64,000 nt of DNA from Orthonyx spaldingii (GCA_013397795.1 VZTJ01003243.1:61921-125920); one strand, 5' to 3'. Shown: positions 1 through 11,946, counted from the stretch's first letter. Notes: generated from the sequence alone by a model not told the origin. A program made the numbers and translations.

Positions 1-759
1 CCACCTATGGATGCAAGCACGACCCTGCCTGCATTTTCCCTGCAGTCTTTGCAGGATTCCTGAGCCCTGGGATGTTTCCTGAGCCCATTCCAGGTGTGAT
101 TCCAGCCCTTGTCTTGGATGTCAGACCCTCAGCTGGGTTGCTGTTCTCGGGCTCCATCTGCCTCCAGTTCCTTCCCCTGTCCTCAGCTGCCTCCTCCATC
201 CTGGTTAAGATCTTCCCAGGCTTCCAAGAAATCCAGGAGCAAACAGAACCCATCACTGGTGCCTCTAAATCTTCCATTTAAAACAGAAAAGCAACAAATG
301 CTTGCAAGCAGCACTCAGTGACCGAGCACAAATCCTGGGGACGTTTCCCGGTGGTTCTTGAACCATTCCTGCAGCTCCTGCCTGCCACATCCTCACTCCC
401 CAGGGATTCCAGGTCACGTTGGAAGGACCTTGGTGCTGAATTACTGAAAAGCTGATTTACCTCCCTCAGGAGGTGCCTGTGAAGTGGCACCAGGCCGCAG
501 CAGCTGGTGGCTCCTCAGGCCAACAACAGCAAGTGATAGAGCAGTGAAGAGTTTGGGATTCTCATCTCATCTGTCCCCGCAGCTCTGAAAGGAGAGGTGG
601 CAGCCAGGAGGGTGCCAGGACTAACTTTTGTCCCAGTTCTCAAGCGTTCACTGCTGTGTTCAAAAAGGAAAACACAAAGAAAAAGCTCCTTTGCCAGCAA
701 AATATTTCTGAAATATCAGACAGAACTGCAAGGCCAGATTGAGTGGATTTATTTTAGAG
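1..759. other. Unique sequence, no gene seen
   Basis: Mixed-composition DNA with no CR1 block that I recognise. Short open frames occur on both strands but share no codon-like features and have no splice-site context. It ends where the left arm of inverted repeat IR1 begins. Confidence 0.6.
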
Positions 760-1062
760 AGTTAAAACTAGTGTCAAGAATTATAGAAACAGCCCAGAAA
801 AAGGAGTTTTGTCCTTCATGAATTTACTGAAAAGGGATCATTTATACAGGATTCAAGTTAGGAAAAATTCAATATTGACTTAAAAGTAATCTTGATTCAG
901 GACACCACTGAAATTCAACATTATGTGGACATAAATGAAACACAAACTGATGATTTTCACACAGAGATGATTTTCATCTTCTGCTTCTGCACAGTCCATG
1001 AACATCTTACATGAGATATTGGGAAGGAATTGTTCCCTGGGAGGGTGGGGAGGCCCTGGCAC
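760..1062 (+). repeat. Inverted repeat IR1, left arm
   Basis: This segment matches the reverse complement of 2,194-2,480 at roughly 85% by eye, with one poorly aligned stretch near 930-985 and a small indel near 772-790. The arm begins in non-CR1 sequence (a GTTAAAACTAG start, then 'ggagttttg..cttcatgaa') and runs about 50 bp into the lineage A CR1 copy. The inner edge falls inside CR1 at 'ggccctggcac', so the duplicated unit crosses the CR1 5' junction. This makes two independent CR1 insertions a poor explanation. Confidence 0.8.
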
Positions 1063-1242
1063 AGGGTGCCCAGAGAAGCTGTGGCTGCCCCTGGATCCCT
1101 GGCAGTGCCCAAGGCCAGGTTGGACACTGGGGCTTGGAGCAGCCTGGGACAGTGGGAGGTGTCCCTGCCATGGCAGGGGTGGGATGAGATGAGCTTTGAG
1201 GTCCCTCCAACCCAACCCATTCCATAATTCCATGATTTCATG
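1012..1242 (+). mobile_element. CR1 LINE fragment, lineage A
   Basis: The copy starts near the 'gatattgggaaggaattg' block, passes through the block containing 'gtgcccaaggccaggttgg', and ends in the CR1 terminus 'ccattccataattccatga'. It holds only the last 230 bp of the element, with no coding capacity. Its first 50 bp form the inner part of the IR1 left arm. Confidence 0.93.
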
Positions 1243-2059
1243 AACTTCACTATGGATAAAATAATCCAAACATTTGAGTCCAGGCCCCAAAACCCAACAT
1301 GAACCTTTCTCCATTCCATGATGCCACCTCACACACATTTGTGTCTTGTTTTGCTTCTTTTTCTGGTCTGGACCTGATTTCAAATTTCTCTGGCAACAAA
1401 TTCAACCCCAAAAGCAGGAGAGGGCTGTGGGACCAACAAAATCATTCTTTGACCAGGCCCACAAATTTTCTCCATCTCCTCCAGAAGGGTTTTGAGGAGG
1501 GGATTTTTTGTACTACGTTTTCTCTGTGGTTCTGTTTTGAAAGCACAAGAAATGCATTTAGGCTGAGAAAACACTGCCCCCATTCTCCACGTGTTGTTTC
1601 TCTCCCACAGGAAATTCCCCCATCACCTCCACAAACACGAAACGCGAAAACCTCAGCGTTCTTTTAACAAGCTCCTGGGAAAATCTGGAATAAAGCTGAG
1701 GCCAGGTGGACCAAAAGAAAGTGCTGAGGTTGGGTGCTCAGCTGAGAGCCCAAAGCAAGCCCAGTTTGCCTCGTGAGCTGTGACTCAGAGCAGGGACACT
1801 GAGGACAGCACGTCCAGAAGGGCTCTGGGACAGATGAAGTGCTGAATAATATCCTTAAAGCACAGCATTCCCATGGAATTCATTGGAATTCCCCTAAGGA
1901 TGTGAGCAACTTGTGGGCAGCCGTGTCCCAGCTGCTCCTCCAAAGGGCCTGGAGAGAGCCAGGGAAGGTGCCAGGTGGGTTTTCTCAGGGTTGTCCTGCT
2001 GGAATTAACATCATTTTAGTGGATGGGGTTGTTAATCCAGCTCCTGACGGTCACCAAGT
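1243..2059. other. Unique sequence within IR1 spacer, no gene seen
   Basis: No repeat or gene recognised. A pyrimidine tract ending in CAG near 1,610 resembles a splice acceptor, but the following frame matches nothing I know and has no matching donor. Confidence 0.5.
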
Positions 2060-2185
2060 GTGGAGTCAATTTCAGTGTGGCCAGGGAAGGGAATGGAGCT
2101 GGGGAAGGGGCTGGAAAATTCATCCCATGAGGAATGGTTGGGAGAGCTGGGAGGGTTCGGGGGGACCTCACTGCTCCCCACAACT
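2060..2185 (+). mobile_element. CR1 fragment (5' region of B/C type)
   Basis: It carries the 'ggaatggagctggggaaggg' and 'ggggggacctcactgctccc' blocks found in the 5' portion of lineages B and C (compare 37,230-37,360). It stops abruptly and abuts an oppositely oriented lineage A piece, so the 3' half is missing. Confidence 0.8.
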
Positions 2186-2252
2186 CGCTGGGAGTGCCAG
2201 GGCCTCCCCACCCTCCCAGGGAACAATCCCTTCCCAATATCCCATCTCACAT
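2186..2252 (-). mobile_element. CR1 fragment, lineage A, opposite strand
   Basis: Only the internal block around 'gggaacaatcccttcccaat' survives. It is the part of the IR1 right arm that matches 1,012-1,062. The downstream CR1 half present at 1,062-1,242 is absent, which marks a breakpoint near 2,190. Confidence 0.8.
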
Positions 2253-2480
2253 TTCCATGGATTGTGCAGAAGCAAAAAAGCCCCCAAACCAGACAAATCA
2301 TCAGTGTTTGTTTCATTCATGTCCACATAACATTGAATTTCAGAGTTGTCCTGAATCAGGGTTATTTTTAAGCCTATATTGAATTTTTCCTAACTCGAAT
2401 CCTGGACAAATGATCCCTTTTCAGTAAATTCATGAAGAACAAAACTCCTTTTTCTGGACTGAGATCTCTAGTTTTTAACA
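2194..2480 (-). repeat. Inverted repeat IR1, right arm
   Basis: Reverse complement of 760-1,062, separated from it by about 1.13 kb. The outer end stops at a lineage B CR1 (from about 2,484), which may have inserted at or truncated the arm. The divergence suggests an old event compared with IR2. Confidence 0.8.
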
Positions 2481-2483
2481 GGA

Positions 2484-2790
2484 TTGGGCAGTGAGGGGGG
2501 TCGGGCTCTGCTGCCGGGTCCCAAGGGAAAGGAGGAGAGGAAATGGCCTCAAATTGCACCAGGGGAGGCTCAGGTTGGAGACTGGGAAAGAAAATTTCCC
2601 TGGCAGAGTGGTGAGGCCTTGGAATGAGCTGCCCAGGGAGGGGGTGCAGTCCCTGTGTGTGGGAGTGTTCAGGAGGAGTCTGGATGTGGCCCTTGGGGAC
2701 AGGGTTTGGGGTGATGCTGCTGCTGCTGGGGTGGCACTGCCTGATCCTGAAGGGCTCTTCCAGCCTTTGATAATGGTTCCCACATTAATT
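2484..2790 (+). mobile_element. CR1 LINE fragment, lineage B
   Basis: It runs from the 'gggtcgggctctgctgcc' block through 'gatgtggcccttggggac' and the GCTGCTGCTG stretch to 'gaagggctcttccagcc'. The final tail is degenerate. It lies directly outside the IR1 right arm. Confidence 0.93.
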
Positions 2791-3238
2791 TTTCAAGGAT
2801 AGACAATTCTTCATTATATTTGTTATAAATCCACATGATCCAGATGATCCAGATGATCATTTATCAATGGACACCCCCTTTTCCAGAGTTTTTACAAGGA
2901 ATAATTCCACACTTTCCTTCCCCTGCTCTCCAGAGAACCCCATTGGTCCAAATCCCATTCCTAAGCTCCCAAAACAAACCCACAAAGAAAATTCTGGGTT
3001 TTCCACAGTGATTTCTTCCATTATTTGGCTGGCAAGTGCACAAAGCATTGGACAGCTTTGGAAAAGAGCAATGATACGAAATTCCATCAGGAAAAAAATG
3101 CAAGGAGTCCAGGAAATGATAAGAATTCACTTGATTTGATATTTGCCTTCAATAGGACACATTTAAAAATCTGTTAAATCACTTTTTCCCTGTCTCGTTC
3201 AAACCACAGGGGAAAAAGGTGGGAAGAGATAGAAATCA
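2791..3238. other. Unique sequence, no gene seen
   Basis: AT-leaning DNA with a short GATCCAGAT duplication near 2,837-2,858. Nothing else recognised. Confidence 0.55.
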
Positions 3239-3343
3239 AGTAAAATAAAATAAAATAAAATAAAATGAAACAAAATAAAACAAAATAAAATAAAATAAAA
3301 TAAAAAATACAATACAATACAATACAATAAAATAAAATAAAAT
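3239..3343 (+). repeat. Pentanucleotide microsatellite (TAAAA)n with an (ATACA)n insert
   Basis: About 100 bp of TAAAA units with CAAAA and GAAAC variants. A block of ATACA units at about 3,307-3,328 interrupts it before TAAAA units resume. The open frames across it are low-complexity artefacts. Confidence 0.95.
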
Positions 3344-5564
3344 GCAGGATATTCACTGTTGCTGTTGGGAGATATAATTCCCAGATTTTTAGGAATTTTT
3401 ACCATGGGATCCTAGATAAAATAAAATCTCTCAACTCAACACATCTGGGAACAACTGCAGGAGCAAGGAAGTGAATTTTCCTTGGAGAAGCAGCTCCATC
3501 ACCCAGCTGCTTTTGGGGACAGAGACAGGAACAGGCAGGAATTCCCCACCCCAATTCCATATCCTGTGGTTTGGGGGAATCAGGAGGGATAAATATCCCG
3601 ATCCAGACCCCTGAGAGGTTTATAGGGAAAGAATCCATGGGAATACCCCAATCCAGAGCATTTCTGCCAGCTCCAGGCTATGGGTGAGGGATGGAAAGAC
3701 CAGAGGGGGAAAATGCCACGGAACCAGGCAGCTCCCTGGTGGCTGCAGGGATGTGGATGTTGGGGGATTTTCCAAGCTCAGCTCAGCACTAAGCTGAGCT
3801 CAAATTTTCTTCCAGATCTGCTTTTTTTGGTGTTACCACCCAGCTGAAATTTCTGGGCTCGTTCCACCCCCTTCTGCTCAAGTCTCAGCCCTGCAGAGGC
3901 TCCTTCCAATGCCATTGGGGCTCCAGAGCTCCAGCGTTTCTGCAGGATGAGGAGAAACCTCGGGAAGGGCTGGAATCTGCTGCCTGCCACCTTCCCGGAG
4001 CCAAACTGCAGAAATCTGCAGGATAAAACTGGTGGTACCACTTGGACCTCAGCACTCAGGAGATAACAACCTTGTTTTGTTTTTTTTTTCTTTTGTTTTT
4101 TAATTAAAAGTTTTTATTAAATGTTGATTAAGTCTCTTAATTTTGGAAGCTACTCATCAAATAAAGCAATTTATAAAGGATGAGCAAGAGCTTTAAACAA
4201 TTTACTTGCACTTTTCTTTTAATGTGCCTTCAGTAGATCTCACTTAACTCCTTCAATTTTTCTGCTTTAGGGATTTGTGCTCTGGGGATGCGTCAGCACA
4301 GGAGGCAGGAGGGAAAACCTGGGAGACTCCCCTCGAATTCCCTGCCTTGTGTCAGGCTTTTAAGGTTCCTTCTCCACTTTCATCCCTTCTGTTTTGGGTA
4401 CACACAGGTTTGTTTAGGTCTTACAAACTGAAGGGAAAACACCCAAATACAAAACAAAAACACCCAAAGAATTTTAATCCAAAACACACCAGGCAAAGTT
4501 CTGGTGTTGTCTCAACACTGGAGCTCCAGGTTTTAAAGTTATTCCCAGAACTCAGCCAGATTTGAAGGAGAACCTGTGATTCCTGCAGGGACTGATTTCA
4601 CACATCCTAATTCCCATTCCCGAATTCCCACCACAGAAAATGACCCTGTGAGGATTTTAGAGAGCACCCAAATGTCTGTGGGATTGCTCCACAGCCTCCA
4701 TCCTCATGGGATGTGGGACACAAACCTTTGCCTCCCCCTGCTCCACCAATTCCCAGCGTTTTCTTTGCATCCAGCAGCCAGAGGAGAAGGGATGGGTTGA
4801 TGAACTTCGTTAATTGGCTCGAAAAATCAAAGTGCAAACTGATTTTTGGGCATTGAAGCCAGCCAGGTTTAGTAAGAGTATAACAAATATGTGTTATGTT
4901 CGAAAGAGGAGACTCCCAGGCGCCAGCAGTGAAACATTATCCTCCTCAGACAAAGTCCCAGACAAAGATCTTTATCTGGGAATGATATATGGGATATAGT
5001 TTGGAGATGACTCCACATAATACCTTTATTAGTGTTGGAGTTGAACAACTTAAAAGGGAAAGAAAAAAAAAAAAATCCAATTTCTCCTTTGTTACTCACC
5101 CAAATAAGGGCAGGGAGCTTCCGAGGGGGCTGGGTTTAGAAAGAAAAACATAATTAGGTTAAAATAGCACCAATAGTTGTGGTGTTGAGGGGGGATGGAT
5201 GAAGCAACTGGGGAAGGGAAGAGCCAAAACCTGCTCTGGGTTGCTGCTGATGCAACTCCTCTGGAAACAGCACAAGCCATCTGTGTATCCCTGGATTTGT
5301 CAGGGAGGAAATCAGGACAGGCCAAGATGAGCAATTCAGATTCCACTTTACCATTCTGAACCAGAATTCCTCCAGATAAAGTTGATGGGGATCGATTTTC
5401 AGGAAGCTTGGGAAATCGTGCTCTGAAACCAGGAAGAAAAACCAGTTTTAAAGCAAGATGCCAATTCAAAGCTGGGAAATTCCTTGGAGTTTTCCAGCTT
5501 TTTAGGAGCAATCACTCAAGGACAGGCAGACTTTTAGGGGAATATTCACATCAAAAATCAGAAA
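3344..5564. other. Unique sequence, no gene seen
   Basis: Contains a T-rich stretch near 4,076-4,125 and an A run near 5,066-5,078. A TTTTTCTGCTTTAG tract near 4,258-4,271 resembles a splice acceptor, but the frame after it is not recognisable. No CR1 found. Confidence 0.5.
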
Positions 5565-5735
5565 TTTTTTTACACCAAAAGAAGCTTGGAATGAGTTGCA
5601 CAGAGAGGTGGTGGAGTCACCATCTCTGGAAATATTCAGGAAGAGTCTGGATGTGGCCCTTGGGGACGAGGTTTTGGGGTGATGATGGTGGCACTGGATG
5701 ATCCTGAAAGTCTCTTCCAATCCTTAGGATTGGGA
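5565..5735 (+). mobile_element. CR1 LINE fragment, old lineage B relative
   Basis: Keeps 'gatgtggcccttggggac' and 'gatgatcctgaaagtctcttcc' but lacks the expanded GCTGCTGCTG tract. It shows more substitutions than the other B copies, so it is an older insertion. The DNA at 5,770-5,850 faintly resembles a CR1 5' region on the opposite strand, too weak to annotate separately. Confidence 0.85.
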
Positions 5736-8211
5736 TTCTCCAGCTCCAGCACCTCAGTGTCTTTTTTTTGAAGGGAGGGGTCCAGAACTGAGGGGTGGCC
5801 TTGGAGATCTCGGAATCCTCCTCTGCACAAAGCCCTCACTGGCCTGGTCACTCTGTTGTGAAAATAAAAAACCACAAAGACATGGAAAAATATGGAAAAG
5901 GTTTCTTCAGCTTTAGGATCACATTTAGGCTTCTCAGGACTAACTGGAACACAGGGAGAAAAAACTTCCCGGGTGGCCTGGCCAGACCAAACCACTGCTG
6001 CCAGACCTCCAACGGGGCAGGTCCAGGCAGGGCTCCTCCAGGTGCCTCTCCAAGTTGTTTTTGGGATGGGAATCCTCACAGATTTTCAGTGGGAAAGCAG
6101 GAAAGGACCCTGCTGGTTGGGGACCAGCTCGTGGTGTGTGACAGACACAAAATGATGGCTCTAACGCTGATTTTTGAACCTCCCAGCCCTCAAAATCCAC
6201 CTGCAGGCACCTGTGGGACATCTGGGGCCAGAGGCGGGGTTGGGTGATGGGAGCTCAGCTCCTCTCCCTGCTGGGCCTGGGATTAGGGATAAATCACTTC
6301 AGCCATGCCCTCCTGGACACAGACACTGAAATGTTTAACCCCAAATTTCACGGGTCAGGAAGCCCAGTGTGCAATGGAGCAAATTGACCTAAGAGAATCA
6401 ATTTCAGCCTCCCGTCTCTGCAGGCACAGGGAACTGAGCTGTGATCCCCAAAACACCTCATTCCCTGATTTTCTGCAGCAAAGCCAGCACTTTTCACTGC
6501 ACAGTTCGGAAAAGTGTCTGTGTTTGAGAAGTGGAAAGAACTGAGGTGCAACTGTGCTGTGAGGGGGGTGGCAGGAGGGGTGGGCAGGTGAAGATGTGTC
6601 CCACTTACCCCTTTTTCCCAGTGTCACAATTTTTCCAAATAGGGGAAAAAAATATAAAGAATTCTGTCAGGATAATGGTGAAGCCCTAAAAGGGAAGCAA
6701 AGAAATCCCGAGAAGAAACTTGTGCAAGGAGCAAAATCTGCCCTGGAAAATTCCCCAGGCTCATCAATAGCAGAGAATCTCCCAGAGCATTCCAGGTGAA
6801 GTGCAAGAGGTGACAACATGGCTGGGAAGATCCGTGTCCCTTTTCCCTCACTGGGAATTGCAGCTTGGAAATTTTGAAGGAATGAGGCAAAGACACTTCC
6901 CTAAAATGTGGTGCTGCTGAAACATTCCCTGTCTTCCACAAACTCCCAGTTAAACCAGGCCTGGATTTGCACCGGGATGAGCAGCGGGACAAGAGTGGCC
7001 TTTATGTTCAAGTGACGAGCTGATTTCCTGGAGAAATTCCCTTCCTTTCCTGGGAAATGAAGGGCTGAGGGAATCCTCACCCATTCCCAGTCACTGCTGA
7101 GGAGTCTGGTGGGCCTTTGAGTGCATAAATATTTCATTTACAGTGATGGAAGCAAAAAAAAAGAGGCTGGAAAAGGCCTTGATGAAATTTCTTGGCTTTC
7201 CAGGCTGTGAGAAGAAGCCTTGGATCACTCTTGTGATGATTTTGGATCTTGCTGGGGTTTTTAAACTCCAGTTCCACATAATTCTTCAGGAAGAGGGGTG
7301 GTGTGGAAGCTCTGCTTACTCAGGGTTGCACCTCACCACCTGCAGAGCACCAAACACAAGGAATTCTCTTCCTTTGATCATTCTGGTGCCTTTATATTGC
7401 TGGAAAACACCATTTGTTTTCTAGGAATGTGTGATTCCATGGATCTACTCCATTGTCTGTCCCAAACTCAGACCAGTCAGTGTGGAAACGAGGGAAAATC
7501 TCCCTCTGTTCACTCCCAGCTGATTCATTTGGAGCGCAGATTTCCCGGGAAGTGGCAGGGACAGCTGTGCTGAGTGGTTGGCTCCGTTTTCTGGATTCCA
7601 CAGATCTCAGGGCAAAAATTCATGGCACAGCTGCTTGAAGATGCTGCCACTGCTGGCTACTCATCTCTCCTCCTGTCAGGAAAGTCATCTTTTCCCAGGA
7701 TACCGCTGCAAGGACCAGGAATGAGAGAACCTGGGCACAATCTCTGCCTGCACAGCCTGGCAGTGGCACAAAAAAAAAAAAAAAAACATTCTCAGAGGCA
7801 AGGAGCAAAAAACTCCCACCTGAGCAGAGAAAACAGGCCCTGCAATAAAATATAATCCCACCATCCCATAACTTTGGGTGATCAAGGGGTGCCAGACCCA
7901 GCAGCTCTGAGCTCCTGACCTGACAAAGCTGTCAGAATTCCCTGAATACCTGTGGAATGCTTCTGGAGTCGAGTCCTGACACGTTTCCCCGTGGTTTGGT
8001 TGGTAGAGCTGAGCTCAAGGGAAGGGCTTTGCAGGAGGCAGGGGTTGTGCTGGGGGATGTGCAGCCAGGAGGGCACTGGGACAGTGACCCCGTGTCCCAC
8101 AGGCCTGGCTGTTGTCCCAGAGCAAAGGCACCACTGGATTTGTGCATCCTGGGAAGAATTCCAGGCTCAGGAAAGCCAGGGACAGCCCAGAAATGAAGTG
8201 AGGTCTGTGAG
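5736..8211. other. Unique sequence, no gene seen
   Basis: No recognised gene. An A run lies at about 7,769-7,787. Several short open frames occur but are isolated and show no family features. Confidence 0.5.
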
Positions 8212-8752
8212 AAGTGAGGGCAGGGATTGTCCCTCTGTGCTGGGCACTGAGAGGCCCCTCCAGGGCTGTGTCCAGTTCTGAGTTCTGGAAAAGAGCCCTG
8301 GAGAGGTTGGAGCTTGTCCAGGGCAGGGAACGGAGCTGGGAAGGGGCTGGAGCCCCAGGAGGGGCTGAGGGAGCTGGAAAGGGGCTCAGCCTGGAGAAAA
8401 GGAGGCTCAGGGGGGACCTTGTGGCTCTGCACAACTCCCTGACAGGAGGGGGCTCAGGGGGGGTCGGGCTCTGCTCCCAGGGCACAGGGACAGGAGGAGA
8501 GGGAACGGCCTCAGGCTGGGCCAGGGGAGGCTCAGGTTGGACCCCAGGAGCAATTCCTGCCTGGAAAGGGTGGTGAGGCCTTGGCAGGGGCTGCCCAGGG
8601 AGGTTTGGGGTCCCCATCCCTGGAGGTGTCCCAGGAAGGGCTGGAGGTGGCACTCAGAGCTCTGGGCTGGGGACAAGGTGGGCATCGGGCACAGCTGGGA
8701 CTCCATGGGCTGGGAGGGCTTTTCCAGCCTCAGGGCTCCCATAATTCTGGAA
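8212..8752 (+). mobile_element. CR1 LINE, longest lineage C copy
   Basis: It begins in the upstream block 'gattgtccctctgtgctggg', continues through 'gaacggagctgggaagggg' and 'cctggaggtgtcccagg', and ends after 'gggagggcttttccagcc'. At about 540 bp it is the best reference for lineage C here. It lies in 3' non-coding CR1 sequence; the apparent long open frames on both strands are GC-rich shadows. Confidence 0.93.
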
Positions 8753-10001
8753 TTATTTGTCCCTAGACTTTCCAAGTCTGCTGTTGGAGCTGTTTCTGCC
8801 TTGTGATAAAACGTTGCTCCTCATTCCTGGCTCTCAAGCTCAAATCTCCTCCAGTTCCAACATACGGAACCCAGCCACCACCTTGCTCTTTTTCTCGACA
8901 TATCACTACCAAATTTATTTGAGGGGATTCCCAAACCTTCATGGCTGAGGGATGACCTGGCGAGAACTTGAAATTTTGAGGGAAATTTGAAGATCATTCA
9001 GATTTCAGCTCCACATGGATTTGGACTCCTGAAGATTGAGCAGGAAAGGAAGGCCCTGAGATGGTGACACACAAGAGATGAGTGAAACAACAGCAGAGGG
9101 TGAGCAGCCACGGGATTGCTCCAACCCGTGCCAAAACTTCCATGGGAATCAGGGCAAAGAGGAGTTTTGATGCTCCATGGGGAAAAAAAAAAAGGTGTTT
9201 TTAGAACAAATTTTATGACTCTGTGGAAATTTCAAGCAATTATTAAGAATAAAACTCAGCTACTGATGGGGAGCTGGAGTTTTTTCTTGGTGGAAGAACC
9301 CAGTGGAGGCTCTGCCCTGAAGTTCTCCCAATTTGCTTCTGCTTCATTAATTTTGAGTCCAGTTTGGGAAGGTTTTCCCAGAATGCAGAAGCACGGCTGC
9401 TGCTGGACATGGGCAACACGAGCTGTGGCTGAGCTGGTTTTAAAGCCAAAATAAGGAACTCAGGATTTTATTTTTATCTCATGAGAGCATTAGAGAGAAG
9501 AAACAGCTGTAGAAGTCCTCACAGGGCCACCAGGCTGGGAGGTTCAGGAGAAAACCCCAGGGAGCTTGAAAAGCTCAGCCTTAAAGCACAACTTCCACGT
9601 GAGAAAAGGAACCAGAGCCGGGCACCACCTCGTGTCATCCAACCTTCCACGTCACCAGGATCTGCTGCGGGCACGGGAAAACCACCAGGGACTTCTCTGA
9701 GGAGGTTGGACTCAGCTGTGGTTGAAAGATGAGCAAGAGCCAACAACACAAAACAGGAAATGAGTGGAAGATGTTTGTTTGATTTTATTGGTCTCAAGGT
9801 AAAGCCAATCTCAAACCAATTTTTATTTAAACAAAATCCACCTTCCCAAATTTTATTTGTTGTTGGGATCTTCAAGTAAAGCACAGAGACCTGGATAAAG
9901 AAATCAGAACTTTTTTTATTGTGGTTATGTTAAAATCAGAGCCTTTTCCTCTTCCATTTTCCCCCTCACAGAAGGATGGAAAAAATTCTTTATTCTTATA
10001 A
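8753..10001. other. Unique sequence, no gene seen
   Basis: No recognised repeat apart from an A run near 9,181-9,193. Nothing else supportable. Confidence 0.5.
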
Positions 10002-10062
10002 ATCACCGAATGGTTTGAGTTGGAAAGGACCTTAAAGATCACCCAGTTCCAAGCTCCCTGCC
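10002..10062 (-). mobile_element. CR1 3'-tail fragment, lineage A
   Basis: About 60 bp including 'gaatggtttgagttggaaag' and 'accttaaagatcacccagtt', which is the extreme CR1 3' end read on the minus strand. Confidence 0.8.
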
Positions 10063-10711
10063 CTGGGCATTCTTGTCTATGTCCACTTTCTTTTCCTTTA
10101 AAATGCTGGATTGGGTTCCTCCCCTTCTGGATTCTCCCTCCTCTGCACATTTTTATCCCTTCTGGATTTTTGGTGCTTTTCCTCCTCAGTTCTTTCCATT
10201 TGCTGCTCTGATTTTTTTTCCCCTCATTGAAGGAGTTTGGATGTGAAGAGTTGAATTCGAAGGATTACAGGGATATCTTATTTTCCATAATATCCAATTT
10301 CATTCCAGCCTGCTCCTGTTGGAACCAACCCTCAGCAATCCACCCGCTCCTGGGAGAGCTGGAATGGCTCCAGAATATTTCCCGCTTGCCACATTCTGGG
10401 AATTTGAGTCCAAAGCTGCTCTGTTTCCATCAGAATCACTTGCAGGCTCCAGTTGGAATCAGAACCATCTGCTCTTCCCAAATTATGGATTTCCACAGGA
10501 AAAGAATCCCCGTAATGCCTCCAAAAAGGCCCCTGGAAAGTGCTGACTCAGCACCACAGGAAGGAGGGAAAGGGATCCTGAAGGATCCAGGGACACAGAC
10601 AGAGGAAATTTGGTCGTGTTTAACAAGAAAATGAAGTTTAAAAATATTTCCCAATGTCTGACAGAGTTCCCGAGGGAAACTCCTGCACCGCTGACGTCAC
10701 TAATCAGCTTC
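10063..10711. other. Unique sequence, no gene seen
   Basis: No gene or repeat recognised. It ends at the sharp outer boundary of the IR2 left arm. A CRE-like TGACGTCA occurs near 10,692. Confidence 0.5.
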
Positions 10712-11438
10712 CCATTGATTCCTGGTGTGTGGAAACTCCCTGAAAAGTGTTGGATTTGCTGTAAAACGGGAGATGCCATCCCTTGGGGATCAGGCATTCC
10801 TGGAGGCACATCCCAGTGATGCCACTGTGGCACTTCCCTCATGTGTTTTGTCATCGATGGAAACGCTCAAAGAACTCTGATAAAAGTGTGGGGGTGAAAA
10901 TAATAATGAAAAACCCCCAATGTTCCTTTTACACCGGAATTTTGCCTTATTTTTCCAGATGCTCAGAAAACTCAGAGCATTTGGAACCTGATTTTCTTCT
11001 CTTTTTTTGACACCCTCTCTGAGTGAGGTGAAACACAACTGGGGAGATTTCTCCTCTTCCTGAGGATGGCTGGGATTGGTCAGGGGCTGGAAAATTCATC
11101 CTGGGAGGAGCAGCTGAAGGATTTGGGGGTGTTTGGGAGAAAAGAGGAGGCTCAGGGGGGACCTCATTGCTCCCCACAGCTCCTGACAGGAGGGGCAGAG
11201 ACCAGATGAGAGGAAATGGCCTCAAATTGCACCAGGGGAGGCTCAGGTTGGAGACTGGGAAAGAAAATTTCCCTGGCAGAGTGGTGAGGCCTTGGAATGA
11301 GCTGCCCAGGGAGGGGGTGCAGTCCCTGTGTGTGGGAGTGTTCAGGAGGAGTCTGGATGTGGCCCTTGGGGACAGGGTTTGGGGTGATGCTGCTGCTGCT
11401 GGGGTGGCACTGCCTGATCCTCAAGGGCTCTTCCCACC
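10712..11438 (+). repeat. Inverted repeat IR2, left arm (727 bp)
   Basis: Matches the reverse complement of 15,426-16,152 with about ten mismatches and no gaps that I could find, close to 98.6% identity over 727 bp. The first roughly 330-360 bp are not CR1 and appear nowhere else in the window. The rest is a lineage B CR1 ending at its 3' terminus. Both arms start at the same base of the non-CR1 part. Confidence 0.92.
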
Positions 11439-11445
11439 TGGATTC
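11070..11445 (+). mobile_element. CR1 LINE fragment, lineage B (within IR2)
   Basis: Contains 'gaggaaatggcctcaaattg', 'gatgtggcccttggggac' and the GCTGCTGCTGCTGG tract. The tail 'gattctgag' is a degenerate CR1 terminus. It forms the inner half of the IR2 left arm. Confidence 0.92.
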
Positions 11446-11946
11446 TGAGATTTGCAGGGAAGTGCTGGTGGGTGCCAGCCCTGGGGAGCTCCCAGAGCAC
11501 CAGCCTGGAGGTCCCTGAGGCTGAACCTCTCCACATCCCACAGAACAAATTTAACTTTGTGAACATCTTTTTTTCCCCCCTGTAATTCCCCCCATGTTTT
11601 TGAAGCTGTTACTCAATTTAAAAAGGAAGGAATGTGTTTTCCCAGCTGGAAGGAAACCTGCTCCATGAATTACTGACCCAGAACACGGGATAGGCACTAT
11701 ATTTAATTTCTTATTAAATCCCTTTTTTCCTCCTCAGTCTCCGTGTTTTCTAGCACTGCCCTCATGTTGATTTTCCCCCTTGCCATCCATAATTCCACTG
11801 GATTTCTGTCTTTCCCTCCTGCTGGAATTTTTCCCTTCCCACTGGCTCTCTCCAGCAGAAATCCAGCCCATGAACATTCCCACTTCCCTGTGCCTGTGCA
11901 CTTCCAGCAAGGCAAGACAAGCTCAGCTCCCTCTGCTCCCCCTGAA
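11446..11946. other. Unique sequence in IR2 spacer
   Basis: No gene or repeat recognised. Confidence 0.5.

Noticed and set aside
1600..1625. Splice-acceptor-like pyrimidine tract plus CAG
   Set aside because: Such tracts are common, and no matching donor or coding frame follows.
8015..8653. Minus-strand proline-rich open frame of 212 codons
   Set aside because: Antisense to the lineage C CR1. The proline richness comes from its GC-rich non-coding 3' region.
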